DNA from: Fibrobacterota bacterium
GTDB taxonomy: Bacteria > Fibrobacterota > Fibrobacteria > UBA5070
Assembly (NCBI GenBank): GCA_029557215.1
Contig: JAKPQQ010000277.1
Coordinates: forward strand, 1-49,248
Reading direction: 5' to 3'
DNA length: 49,248 bases
The notes below the pieces were generated by a model. The model was not told the DNA's origin. It ran no database searches and saw only the letters and a list, made by a program, of their open reading frames with translations. Below, in pieces: positions 25,436-34,138 of this stretch. Each line of letters begins with the position of its first letter. Positions within the stretch are counted from its first letter, which is position 1. A program made the position numbers and the translations under genes.

Positions 25436-26899
25436 ATGCAACCCATGGCTTCACCAAGTCCCACCGAATCCGGCGCTTGGACCGCGCACCGGAATTCCCG
25501 CGCCTGGATCCGGGTGGGAACCCTTGTGACCCTGCTGCAGGTGTTGGGAGACGGCCTTTCGGTGATCCTGGCCTACGCGCTGTCGGCGACGCTTTGGCCC
25601 CAGCTGATCCAGCTGGAGATCCTGAGCCCGCTCCATGAAATCATCCCCCAGCGCAACTACGTGGTGAACGGGCTCGTGACGCTGTGCGTCCTGTATCCCA
25701 TGTTCCACGCGGCGGGCCTCTACGAGGAGCACCACAGCATCCTCAACATCCGCGAGTACCAGAACCTCCTGCGCGGGTGGGGAATGACCATGTTGCTGAC
25801 CCTGCTGGCCGTGACGATCATCGAGCAGAGCTTCCAGAGCCGCGGGATCTTCCTTCTGGTCTGGGTGCTTTTGCTGGCCATCCTGTTCCTGTTCCGGTTC
25901 TGCGCCTACCGCATGGGGATCTACCTGCGCACCTTGGGGTGGCGCGACCGGAAGGCCCTGATCTACGGAGCCGGGACATCGGGTCGGATCCTGGCGGCCA
26001 AGCTCCGACGCTCCCCCAAGACCGGCCTGGAGATCGCGGGATTCCTGGACGACGATCCGAGCCTGGTCGGCCGCACCCTGGAAGGATGCGAAGTCCTGGG
26101 CGGCGGCGCCGAGCTGGGAAGGTTCATCCGGGAGACCGGTGCGGAAGAGGTCCTGATCGCGCTTCCGCGCGCGCCGCGGAGCACCGTGGCCCGGATCATG
26201 GAAACCTGCGAACGGCACGGCGTCGATTTCCGTCTGGTCCCTTCGCTGTTCGACATCGCCCTGACCCAGGTCGATTTCATCGAACTGGGAGGAATCCCTC
26301 TGCTGGGCGTCCACACGCCTCGGATCTCGCCGTTTTCCAGCTTCAACAAACGCGCGCTGGACATCGCGGCATCCATCGCGGCGGCGGTGGTTCTGGCTCC
26401 GATCGCGGTGGCCACGGCGCTCTTGATCCGTTGCCTGGACGGCAAGCCGGTCCTTTTTTCGCAGAAACGGATCGGGAAGGACGGTCGGCCGTTCCGGATG
26501 TACAAGTTCCGGACCATGCGCACCGACTCGCCCACCTACGCGACGACCCCCAAGGACGGCCGGGATCCGCGCGTGACGCCGCTGGGACGAATCCTGCGAC
26601 GCACGAGCCTGGACGAGATGCCTCAATTGTGGAACATCCTGCGCGGCGACATGTCCCTGGTGGGACCAAGACCCGAAATGCCGTTCATCGTGGCCCGCTA
26701 CGACGAAGCCCAACGGCAGCGGTTGAACGCCAAACCCGGTCTCACCGGATTGTGGCAGATCTCGCCGGACCGCTCGCTGGCGATCCACGAGAACCTGGAC
26801 TACGACCTCTACTACATCCGCAACCAGTCGATGCTTCTGGACCTGGCGATCCTGGTCAAGACGGCGGCGGCGGTCGTGAAGGGCGAAGGCGCGTTCTAG
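25436..26899 (+). CDS. Polyprenyl-phosphate sugar phosphotransferase (second copy)
   Basis: A 487-residue membrane enzyme of the same class as the one at 9341-10735 but clearly divergent. It has several N-terminal hydrophobic segments (to about residue 160), then a CoA-binding-like domain with YGAGTSGRILAAKL (about 181-194). The catalytic domain has FNKRALDIAAS, YKFRTMRT, SLDEMPQLWNILRGDMSLVGPRPEMP and KPGLTGLWQ. It should initiate another glycan or act on another sugar. The first ATG (25436) has only a weak ribosome-binding site; a second Met is three codons later. It is divergent from dnaA and convergent with rmlD. Confidence 0.9.
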   Translation: MQPMASPSPTESGAWTAHRNSRAWIRVGTLVTLLQVLGDGLSVILAYALSATLWPQLIQLEILSPLHEIIPQRNYVVNGLVTLCVLYPMFHAAGLYEEHHSILNIREYQNLLRGWGMTMLLTLLAVTIIEQSFQSRGIFLLVWVLLLAILFLFRFCAYRMGIYLRTLGWRDRKALIYGAGTSGRILAAKLRRSPKTGLEIAGFLDDDPSLVGRTLEGCEVLGGGAELGRFIRETGAEEVLIALPRAPRSTVARIMETCERHGVDFRLVPSLFDIALTQVDFIELGGIPLLGVHTPRISPFSSFNKRALDIAASIAAAVVLAPIAVATALLIRCLDGKPVLFSQKRIGKDGRPFRMYKFRTMRTDSPTYATTPKDGRDPRVTPLGRILRRTSLDEMPQLWNILRGDMSLVGPRPEMPFIVARYDEAQRQRLNAKPGLTGLWQISPDRSLAIHENLDYDLYYIRNQSMLLDLAILVKTAAAVVKGEGAF

Positions 26900-26906
26900 G
26901 AACCGG

Positions 26907-26935
26907 CGAAGCCCTGATGTCGCAGGGGGGCTTCG
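26907..26935. terminator. Possible shared terminator hairpin between convergent genes
   Basis: The arms CGAAGCCC (26907-26914) and GGGCTTCG (26928-26935) lie in the 40-base gap between the second sugar transferase and rmlD. No T-run is present on either side, so efficiency is doubtful. Confidence 0.4.
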
Positions 26936-26939
26936 GGCT

Positions 26940-27806
26940 CTATTCCTCGAACGAATCCTTGAGGGCGTCGCGCCAATGGGGCATCCGGATGCCGAAGTCG
27001 CGATCCAGCTTGGACTGGTCCATGCGCGAATTGAGCGGGCGGGTGGCCTTGGTGGGATAGGCCGACGTGGGAATGGGCAGGCAGGACTTGACGATCTGCT
27101 CCGACCTCTTGGGGTCGTCTTCGAAGATCGCCTGGGCGAACCCGTGCCAGCTGGTTTCGCCACCGTTGGCCAGATGGTAGATGCCGCTCTGGTCCTGCCA
27201 CCGCGCGACCGCCAGGGCGGAGGCCTCGGCGATGTGGCGCGAATAGGTGGGCGCCCCGACCTGGTCGTCGATGACCTTGAGTTCTTCCCGTTCGCGGGAA
27301 AGCTTGAGCATGGTCTTGACGAAATTCGCCCCGCGCGTTCCCCAGACCCACTGCAGGCGGAAGATCAGGTGCTGCACGCCGGTGGCCGCGATCGCCTGGT
27401 CGCCTTCGAGCTTGGTGAGACCGTACACGGACAACGGATCGGGCGTGTCGGATTCCACCCAGCGGCCGTCCTTGCGGCCGTTGTAGACGTAGTCGGTGGA
27501 ATAGTGGACGAACCCGGCCCCCAGGGCCGCGGCTTCTTCGGCAAGCACCCGCGGCGCACCCGCGTTGATCGCGCGACAGGTTTCGACTTCGTCCTCCGCC
27601 TTGTCGACCGCCGTGTAGGCGGCGGCGTTGACGACCAGATCCGGCTTGATCTCGCGCACCAGAGGCCGGAGCGTCTCGGGCTTGGTGAGGTCGATGTCGG
27701 GATAGTCGAAGGCGAACAGCTCGCCCAAGGGGGCCAGCGTCCTGCGCAGCTCCCAACCCACTTGCCCACGACGACCGATGACCAGAATGCGTCCGTACTT
27801 CTTCAT
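26940..27806 (-). CDS. rmlD: dTDP-4-dehydrorhamnose reductase
   Basis: A 288-residue SDR that makes the last step of dTDP-L-rhamnose synthesis. Visible motifs are the nucleotide-binding LVIGRRGQVGWEL at the N-terminus, VVNAAAYTAVDKAE, YSTDYVYNG, the catalytic YGLTKLEGD and VIDDQVGAPTY. The Rossmann motif here is GxxGQVG, the usual RmlD form. rmlA, rmlB and rmlC are not in the window. It is the last gene of the operon, 38 bases behind the WecG-type gene, and both suggest surface polysaccharide work. Confidence 0.93.
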   Translation of the reverse strand: MKKYGRILVIGRRGQVGWELRRTLAPLGELFAFDYPDIDLTKPETLRPLVREIKPDLVVNAAAYTAVDKAEDEVETCRAINAGAPRVLAEEAAALGAGFVHYSTDYVYNGRKDGRWVESDTPDPLSVYGLTKLEGDQAIAATGVQHLIFRLQWVWGTRGANFVKTMLKLSREREELKVIDDQVGAPTYSRHIAEASALAVARWQDQSGIYHLANGGETSWHGFAQAIFEDDPKRSEQIVKSCLPIPTSAYPTKATRPLNSRMDQSKLDRDFGIRMPHWRDALKDSFEE

Positions 27807-27844
27807 GGTATCCGAATTAGAAACCCTGGGCGGGAACGCAAAGG

Positions 27845-28606
27845 TCAGGGAGACGGCCCCCGAAAACGGCGTTTGGCCAGCCAGGCCGGAGCGGCGACCA
27901 GGAACCAGGCATTGGAAACCAGGTAGCGCCTCCACAATCGGGACGGATTCTGCCACAGACGGACGCACCACTCCAGGCCCGCCCGGCGCATCCAGACCGG
28001 GGCGCGGCGCTCCAGCCCCACCCACGTCCGGAACGCGTTGCCCACGCCCAACAGGACCGCCGGGATCGCCGCGGCGTGGCGGGACATCCAGAGTTCCTGC
28101 TTGGGGCACCCCAACGCCACGAAGACCATCGCGGCGCCGCTGGCGACCAGCCTGCGCACGTGGTCGGCGTCGTCGGGAAACGGCAGGTCGCCCATCCGGG
28201 GCGAGATCGCCTCGACGATCCGCAGCGTCGGAAATCGGCGCCGGGCCTTTCCCACCACTGCGGAAAGCACCTCAGGAGCGTCGCCGAACAGCGCGACGGG
28301 AAGTCCGGAGTCCGCGGCTCGCTCGAGCAGGGCGGGAAACGCCGACATGCCGTCCACGCGTTCCTGCCGGGGCCCCGTCCAGGAAAGCAGCTTGGCCAGC
28401 GGCATGCCGTCGGGTGCGACAAGAAACGACGACTCCAGGGCGTCTTTCAGCGCGGGGTCGCGACGCGCCAGGTGCAAGGCGTGGACGTTGGCGAAGCAGA
28501 CCGTTCCCCCGACGCCCCGGCGCGAACGCTCCACGATCGAGGCGAACATCGCGTCGGGCGCGCCGCGATCGACCGGAACCGACAGGATCCGGTCGCGCGG
28601 AGTCAC
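27845..28606 (-). CDS. WecG/TagA/CpsF family glycosyltransferase
   Basis: A 253-residue GT26 family enzyme that adds a sugar (usually N-acetylmannosamine or its uronate) to a lipid-linked acceptor. Recognisable blocks are VCFANVHALHLARRDP, LVAPDGMPLAKL, ALFGDAPEVL, VFVALGCPKQELWM and VGNAFRTWVGLERRAP. The start is GTG 28606, chosen because it overlaps the upstream stop in a GTGA arrangement with AGGA just before it; ATG 28627 is an alternative. With an initiating transferase and RmlD nearby this implies a surface glycan that contains amino sugars and rhamnose. Confidence 0.9.
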   Translation of the reverse strand: MTPRDRILSVPVDRGAPDAMFASIVERSRRGVGGTVCFANVHALHLARRDPALKDALESSFLVAPDGMPLAKLLSWTGPRQERVDGMSAFPALLERAADSGLPVALFGDAPEVLSAVVGKARRRFPTLRIVEAISPRMGDLPFPDDADHVRRLVASGAAMVFVALGCPKQELWMSRHAAAIPAVLLGVGNAFRTWVGLERRAPVWMRRAGLEWCVRLWQNPSRLWRRYLVSNAWFLVAAPAWLAKRRFRGPSP

Positions 28607-29067
28607 TTTTCCTGCGACGCTTCCCATTCGGCGAGCGCGCGGAGGAAGTCCGCCGGCGCGGGCGAACCGACCAGCTTCTCGACGAACGGCAGTTTGATCC
28701 GGCTCACCGCCGCCAGGGCCTGGACATGGATCGCCGGAGCGGAGACGGGCGAAACGAGCAGAAGGACCAGGCGCACGGGTTTGCGGTCCGGCGCCTTGAA
28801 ATCCACGCCGGCCGGGAGGCAGGCCACGGCGACCTGGATCCGGTCCAACCGTTCCAACCGCGCGTGGGGAATGGCGATCGACTGCCCGATGGCGGTGGAC
28901 ATCTGGGCTTCCCGCGCGACCACCCGCGAGACGATCTCGTCGGCGTCGTTCCATCCGTGGACCGCTCCCGCGGTGCGGACGATTTCCGACAGCAGCTCGT
29001 CGCGCGACGGGATCCGGCACCCGCAGAGGATCGCCTCGGGGGCGAGGTTTTCAGAGAGCCTGAACAT
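28603..29067 (-). CDS. PTS IIA-like (PtsN/fructose type) protein
   Basis: A 154-residue PTS EIIA domain of the fructose/nitrogen (PtsN) type. The phosphorylated histidine is H68 in IAIPHARL. The DELLSEIVRTAG and FKAPDRKPVRLVLLLVSP blocks match the family. No transporter (IIB, IIC) or HPr gene is here, so a regulatory rather than transport role is likely, as for PtsN. It starts on the last base of the upstream stop (TGATG) and its own stop overlaps the WecG-like start, deep inside a surface-biogenesis operon. Confidence 0.85.
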   Translation of the reverse strand: MFRLSENLAPEAILCGCRIPSRDELLSEIVRTAGAVHGWNDADEIVSRVVAREAQMSTAIGQSIAIPHARLERLDRIQVAVACLPAGVDFKAPDRKPVRLVLLLVSPVSAPAIHVQALAAVSRIKLPFVEKLVGSPAPADFLRALAEWEASQEK

Positions 29068-32000
29068 CAGAAATCGGCCCCGAGGCTCCAGTAGTGGACA
29101 CCGTCGACGAAGTTCTTGGGCTGGACGTTGCCGGGAGCTCCCGACGGCTGCGTGAGCGGCCAGGCCTTGCTCCACTTGAGGATGAACGCCCCGAGGTTCA
29201 TCCGCACCCCCCAGCCCATGCCGATGCCGCCCTGGTCTTCCATGCGATGCGAGGTCCAGGCCGTGCCGGCGTCCACGAACACGGCGCCCATCAGGTAGCG
29301 GATCGTGGGAAGGAAGATCCCGAACCGGAGCTCCTCCACGAAGGGGAATCGGAATTCGGCGTTGGCCACGATCTCCTTGGTTCCGCGGAACTGGTAGTAG
29401 CGGTAGCCGCGCAGCGGGAGATCCAGCTCCGAGAAGTACATGCTGGAGACGTCGGTTCCCGAATTCGACTCGTTGAGGTGGTAGTTGAAGGTGAAGTCTT
29501 CGCCGCCCACCAGGAACCGGTAGGGGTTCTCGTCGCCGCCCAACCCGAAGCTCTGGCCCGCCGACACGCGCAAGGCGAACCCGTAGAGCCGCCCGGTGGG
29601 GAAATAGCCCCGCAGGTCGGCCTTGGCCTTTCCGAATCCGTAGCGTCCCTGGATCCAGGGCGGAAGCGCCGATGCGGAAAGCTTCGCGCGCCAACCGTCC
29701 CAAGGGCCGGTGGGGCCCCACAGCACGTTGTCGAAGACCCATTCGGCGTTGGCGCGAACCCATGCCAGGTCTTGTCCGCCGGGCAGGCCCGCCGGAGCGT
29801 CGACGATGTTGCCGTCCTCGTCCCACGCCTGGACCTTGCGCTGGATCCCTCCGAAATCGATTCCCGCCCCCACCCTGTGGAACATGGAAAGCGGATGGAT
29901 CGCGCTGGCTTCCACGCCGTACAGGCGGTCGGCGAACAGGCTGGAATCGCCGACGCCGGTGGATAGCAGGTTCCCCGTGAAGGTGCGGGTATGGTAGACC
30001 GAGGCGTAGAAATCCGTCTGGTAGGGAAGGTAGCCGTAGCGCAGGAACACGTTCGCGTCCTCGAAGCTTCCCTGCACGTTCAGCATCGCCTGGACGATCT
30101 GGTCGCCCATCAGGTCGGAGAACGTGAACATCCCCTGCCCCGCCGTGCCCGACCAGGTGCTGAATCCGAACGCCAGCGCGGCGTTGTCCAGTCCCCAGCG
30201 CGTGCGGTACGGCTCGGAAACCGGACGCCCGGCGGAATCGCGCAAGGGGAGGTTCTTCGGGAAGGCCTCGAGCGTGTCCGACGCCGCGGAATCCCTGGCG
30301 GGGCGCCTCGGCGGCGGGCGGCGCGAAGCGTCTTCGTCGCGCTCGAACCCGAACAACCGGGAAGAACCGGCGTCGTCGGAGGATCCGGGCGGGGCCGCCG
30401 CGGACTTGAGGCTGTCGCGGCGGGCGCGATCCAGGGAATCCTTGGCGCGCTTGGCCGAATCGGCCAGGTCCAGGGTGTCGAACCGGAAGCTTTCCATGTT
30501 CTCGCGCACCAGCGGACGGAACAGTTCCGGCGCCCCGGCGGCGGAGGTCTGGACGAACCGCGTGGGCGCCAGGACGGAATCCGGCAAGCGACGCGTCGCG
30601 TCGACGTCGTAGACGTCGAAGGATCCGCCTTCGAACAGGGACAGCACCAGACGGTTTCCGTCCTTGGACAGCTTGGGGCACTGCACGCCCGCCAGCAGGT
30701 TGGTGAGGGGGCGCACCCCGGGGGAGGCGTCGAACGGGCGCTCTGCGACGTAGACCTGGGGAATGCCACTGCGGTCGGAAAGGAACGCCAGCCGGGCCGA
30801 ATCGTCGGTCGCGCCCCCGAACGACGGATCGGTCTCGTCGCCGGCGGAGCTCGAGACCATCCTGCGGGAACCGTCCCGGAGGTCCAGGAGCCAGATCGAA
30901 CGCCGAGCCCCGATGCCCATGCCGTCGGATTCAGAAGACCACGCCAGATACCGCCCGGAAGGCGAGAAGGTCGGCTTGTCGTCGTCGGGAAGGTCGTCGG
31001 TGAGGCGCGAAAGCGAGTCGGACTCCAGGTTCCAGGACCAGAGATCGGCCTGGCCCGCCAGAAGCCCCCGGAAAACAAGGCGTTTTCCGTCGGGCGACCA
31101 CTCGGGGTTGGACAGCGCGTCGAGCTTTGGATCCACCGTGCGCACCACGGATCCCTTGCGGACGTCCAGGATGCTCAGGACGTTGCGGCCGCCGCTCTGG
31201 GCGGCCACCACGAGCCGTTTGCCGTCGGGCGACCAACCCAGGCCGCTGCGGAACGGACTGAACGATTCGTGCGAAGGCGTGCCGCCCCCCTGGTGCAATC
31301 GGCGCGGCTCCTTGCGCGGAAGCTGTTCCAGCTCGCCCACGTACAGGCCTTGGCGGGTGCCTCGGTCGGAGAACCACGCGACCCTGGATCCGTCGGGCGA
31401 AAGCGCGGCCTGCATGTTCCAGTAGCTTCCGTCTTCGCCGGCCTTGGTCAATTTCCGTCCGGCCTTGCTCCCGTGTTCGCGCTTGCCCAGTTCGGGCCAG
31501 TAGGCCCATCGCAGTTCGCGGATCCACTCCTCGCCCAGGTCGCGCAATCCCACGCGCGTGACGGAAAGGAGCGCGCGCTCGAAGTCGCGATCCCTGAGCG
31601 TGCGCTGCACGATCTTGCGGACGGTGCCCGGTCCGAACGTCCGGTCCAGGTAGAACAGGAAGTTCTGTCCGGCGCGGTAGGCCAGGAAGCCCTGGATCTC
31701 GCCGGTGGGCATCGGAAGGTACCCCGCCGTGACCGCGTCGATCAGCCACATCTCGCTGGCGCGGTCCCAGTCCAGCGAAACGTATTCCGCCAGGCCTTCG
31801 GAGAACCACAGCGGCATCCGCGTGCTGATGGCTCCGGCGAGCGCCGACCCCGCGCCCTGGCGCATGGATTCGAACATCACCGCGTGGACCATCTCGTGGG
31901 CGAGCACGTGGTCGAACTGCCGGTAGGAGCCTTCGAACGGCACCGCGATGCGGTTCTTGAAGATCTCGGTGAACCCGCCGATCCCTTCTTCCAGGATCTC

Positions 32001-32309
32001 GTCGATCACGTTGGTCTGCTGGAACTTGGGATGGCTGTTGTAGATGAGCAGCGGAACGCGTTCCTCCAGGCGCATGCCGGTGCGCTCCACCAGCCTCGCG
32101 TAGAACGATTCCAGGCTGTCGGCGGCGCGGTGCGCCAGCAGGTCGCCGCCCTGCGCGAAGTGGATGTCGAAATGCGTCGTGCGCACGACCTTCCACTCGA
32201 ACCTTCCGTACTGGACCTTGTTCTTGCCGAACTGCGCGACCGACGGCGCGGCCGCACCAAGGACCGCCACCGCGACCGCGACCCATTTCCCGAATGCGGA
32301 TCCGATCAC
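29067..32309 (-). CDS. Outer-membrane protein: peptidase-like, TolB-like propeller and BamA-like barrel
   Basis: A 1080-residue exported protein. A signal peptide is seen at residues 1-25 (GKWVAVAVAVLGAAAPSVAQ). Residues about 35-290 contain a gluzincin-type zinc motif HEMVH (138-142) with E171 in WFSEGLAEY as the likely third ligand. From about 290 to 620 lie repeated SPDG blades (LSPDGSRVAWFSD, WSPDGKRLVV, WSPDGKRLVF, FSPSGRYLAWSS), a TolB/WD40-like propeller. An Arg/Pro/Ser-rich linker follows, then a BamA/surface-antigen-type barrel (about 760-1080) ending in a terminal Phe. Catalysis is inferred. It starts at GTG 32309, overlapping the AroD-like stop. Confidence 0.85.
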   Translation of the reverse strand: MIGSAFGKWVAVAVAVLGAAAPSVAQFGKNKVQYGRFEWKVVRTTHFDIHFAQGGDLLAHRAADSLESFYARLVERTGMRLEERVPLLIYNSHPKFQQTNVIDEILEEGIGGFTEIFKNRIAVPFEGSYRQFDHVLAHEMVHAVMFESMRQGAGSALAGAISTRMPLWFSEGLAEYVSLDWDRASEMWLIDAVTAGYLPMPTGEIQGFLAYRAGQNFLFYLDRTFGPGTVRKIVQRTLRDRDFERALLSVTRVGLRDLGEEWIRELRWAYWPELGKREHGSKAGRKLTKAGEDGSYWNMQAALSPDGSRVAWFSDRGTRQGLYVGELEQLPRKEPRRLHQGGGTPSHESFSPFRSGLGWSPDGKRLVVAAQSGGRNVLSILDVRKGSVVRTVDPKLDALSNPEWSPDGKRLVFRGLLAGQADLWSWNLESDSLSRLTDDLPDDDKPTFSPSGRYLAWSSESDGMGIGARRSIWLLDLRDGSRRMVSSSAGDETDPSFGGATDDSARLAFLSDRSGIPQVYVAERPFDASPGVRPLTNLLAGVQCPKLSKDGNRLVLSLFEGGSFDVYDVDATRRLPDSVLAPTRFVQTSAAGAPELFRPLVRENMESFRFDTLDLADSAKRAKDSLDRARRDSLKSAAAPPGSSDDAGSSRLFGFERDEDASRRPPPRRPARDSAASDTLEAFPKNLPLRDSAGRPVSEPYRTRWGLDNAALAFGFSTWSGTAGQGMFTFSDLMGDQIVQAMLNVQGSFEDANVFLRYGYLPYQTDFYASVYHTRTFTGNLLSTGVGDSSLFADRLYGVEASAIHPLSMFHRVGAGIDFGGIQRKVQAWDEDGNIVDAPAGLPGGQDLAWVRANAEWVFDNVLWGPTGPWDGWRAKLSASALPPWIQGRYGFGKAKADLRGYFPTGRLYGFALRVSAGQSFGLGGDENPYRFLVGGEDFTFNYHLNESNSGTDVSSMYFSELDLPLRGYRYYQFRGTKEIVANAEFRFPFVEELRFGIFLPTIRYLMGAVFVDAGTAWTSHRMEDQGGIGMGWGVRMNLGAFILKWSKAWPLTQPSGAPGNVQPKNFVDGVHYWSLGADF

Positions 32310-33097
32310 GCCTGGGCCTCTTCGCGCATCGCCAGCCCCACGGCCGAGGCGACTCCTTGGAACCAATTCTTGTCCCACTTCTGGCAGGGAGGCAGGCTGC
32401 CCAGGAGCGCGTCGAAGACGGTCCACGGAAGCTGTCCCGGAGCCACGGCGCCCGACCCGTCGTGGGCGTAGCCCCATCCTCCCGACAGCTTGGCCGCGGC
32501 GACCCGCCAGGCTTCGCTGCCCATTCCCATGAGGAAGAACGCCGGCACGGCGGGACCTTGCCACAGCGACAGCCAGCGCAGAAGCTCCGGCCCGGCTTCG
32601 TCCGGGTCCAGGCAGCGCCCGGCCCACTTGGCGACTTCCGCCCCGATGCGGTTCGCGCTCGCACCGACGGCGGCCATCTGTTCGAGCATTTCCACGGCAT
32701 CCACGGCCTGGAAGGAATGGCGCGAAAGCACGACCCTGGTCAAAGGGGATTTGTCCCGGAGGATCCCGAGCAGGACGTCGCGCTCGTCGTTGTCGTCTTC
32801 CACGTCCCAATAATCCCATCGCCGCGTCGAAAGCGCCGTCGCGACGGCTTCGGATCGCGATCGGCCATCCGGCCAGCGCCCGCCGTCCTGCTCCAAGCGG
32901 ATCGTGCCCAGAAGCCGCGCCGAGGGGAACGCCCGTTCCGCCTCCTTCGCGCGCGTCGCCCATGTGGCGGGCTCGGCGAGATCCAAGCGGATTTCGACCA
33001 GCCGGACCCGACGCTTGGCGGCTGGAGTGAGGGGGAGATCCTGCGGTCGCCCCGATAGGGTCAGGACCGCCGTTGGCTCGTGGAAGAATCCGGACAT
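32306..33097 (-). CDS. Type I 3-dehydroquinate dehydratase-like protein with Lys to Arg change
   Basis: A 263-residue TIM-barrel protein of the AroD (type I dehydroquinase) family, the third step of the shikimate pathway. Most active-site residues can be matched: E35 and R37 in EIRLDL, R67 in TIRLEQDGG, H127 in SRHSF, R198 in GMGSEAWR and Q222 in APGQLP. The Schiff-base lysine in the usual GADIVKIAV segment is R150 here (GASANRIGAEV), and the loop before it is about four residues short. It may therefore be inactive as a dehydratase or have another function. It is the first gene of the outer-membrane/glycan operon and is divergent from the next gene. Confidence 0.75.
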   Translation of the reverse strand: MSGFFHEPTAVLTLSGRPQDLPLTPAAKRRVRLVEIRLDLAEPATWATRAKEAERAFPSARLLGTIRLEQDGGRWPDGRSRSEAVATALSTRRWDYWDVEDDNDERDVLLGILRDKSPLTRVVLSRHSFQAVDAVEMLEQMAAVGASANRIGAEVAKWAGRCLDPDEAGPELLRWLSLWQGPAVPAFFLMGMGSEAWRVAAAKLSGGWGYAHDGSGAVAPGQLPWTVFDALLGSLPPCQKWDKNWFQGVASAVGLAMREEAQA

Positions 33098-33145
33098 GCG
33101 GCACTAAGCCTACATTCCCGCGCCCGATTCCCGCAGGATTGCATT

Positions 33146-34132
33146 TTGCTGTTGGTGATCGCCAAGCTTCTCATGTTCGCCCTCCTGTCGTCGCAACCCG
33201 ACCCGTTGCTGGGAGAACCCGCGAAACGGACCTTCGCCGAGGCCATGCGGCTGTCGTCGCAGGGAAGGCACGACGACGCCGAACGCCTTGCCCGCACCTG
33301 GTCCGGGAGCCAGTCGCCGGAAGGCCGCGTCCTGCAGGGGGTGACCGGGCTTTCCCGGTTCGCCGACCTGCACGACCCCGCCTCCCTGGAACGCGCGAGG
33401 GCGGCGCTGGATCTCGCCGTGGAAAAGCTCGACGGCAGGACCTCCCCCCGGGATCGGTTCACGCTCGCCATGGCGTTGTCGCAGCAGTCGTTCCTGGCCA
33501 GCACGGAAGGACGGGATCTGTCGGCGGCCATGACGGGCCGCAAGGCCGCGCTCCTGTGCCAGGAACTGATGGACCAGGGCCACGACACCCCCGACCTGCG
33601 CGGGATCCTGGGAGGGTATTTCTTCTGGAAGGCGCAATCCCTGGGGGCGCTGCGGTTCGCGTTCGGTGGCGACACCCGCGCCAAGGGACTGGAATGGACC
33701 CGCCGGGCGGCAATTTCCGATTCGCCGTTCCGGGAAGCCTACAGGATCTCCCTCATGTGGATCCGGTTCGAACGCAAGGAGTTCGCCCTGGGGCTCGCGC
33801 TCGCCCGCGAAGGGATCGCCGCCTACCCCGGCAACCGCCTGTACCGCCAGGCGGAAGGCGACATGTTGTTCCGGCTCGGACGGCGCCAGGAGGCGCTCGA
33901 CACCTATCGCGCAAGCTGGATGGAATACGCCGGAGTGGAGGTCGTCCCGGCAAACCGTCTGGCGGCGGCAGGGAACCTCGCGCGCATCCACCATTCCCTG
34001 GGTCGTGGCGATTCGGCCCGGGCCTGGCTGGACACGCTGGACGCCGGCAGGTACGTGCACGTCAGAAAATGGCTGCCACCGTCGCTGGTGCGGGAACTGG
34101 TCCCCGTCCGCAAGGAACTGGCCAAGCGCTGA
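33146..34132 (+). CDS. Exported or lipoprotein-like TPR-type protein, function unknown
   Basis: A 328-residue protein that I cannot assign. It begins with a short hydrophobic leader (LLVIAKLLMFALLSS) suggesting secretion. The mature part is alpha-helical with TPR-like repeats (GRHDDAERLARTW, RQAEGDMLFRLGRRQEALDTY, GNLARIHHSLGRGDSARAWL). The start is TTG 33146, chosen for AGGA seven bases upstream; earlier in-frame codons lie close to the divergent gene. It is alone in its orientation, facing the AroD-like operon across 48 bases. Confidence 0.65.
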   Translation: MLLVIAKLLMFALLSSQPDPLLGEPAKRTFAEAMRLSSQGRHDDAERLARTWSGSQSPEGRVLQGVTGLSRFADLHDPASLERARAALDLAVEKLDGRTSPRDRFTLAMALSQQSFLASTEGRDLSAAMTGRKAALLCQELMDQGHDTPDLRGILGGYFFWKAQSLGALRFAFGGDTRAKGLEWTRRAAISDSPFREAYRISLMWIRFERKEFALGLALAREGIAAYPGNRLYRQAEGDMLFRLGRRQEALDTYRASWMEYAGVEVVPANRLAAAGNLARIHHSLGRGDSARAWLDTLDAGRYVHVRKWLPPSLVRELVPVRKELAKR

Positions 34133-34138
34133 ATCGGC

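Noticed and set aside
29991..32471. An 826-codon plus-strand open frame
   Set aside because: It overlaps the outer-membrane barrel protein in antisense and shows no recognisable domains.
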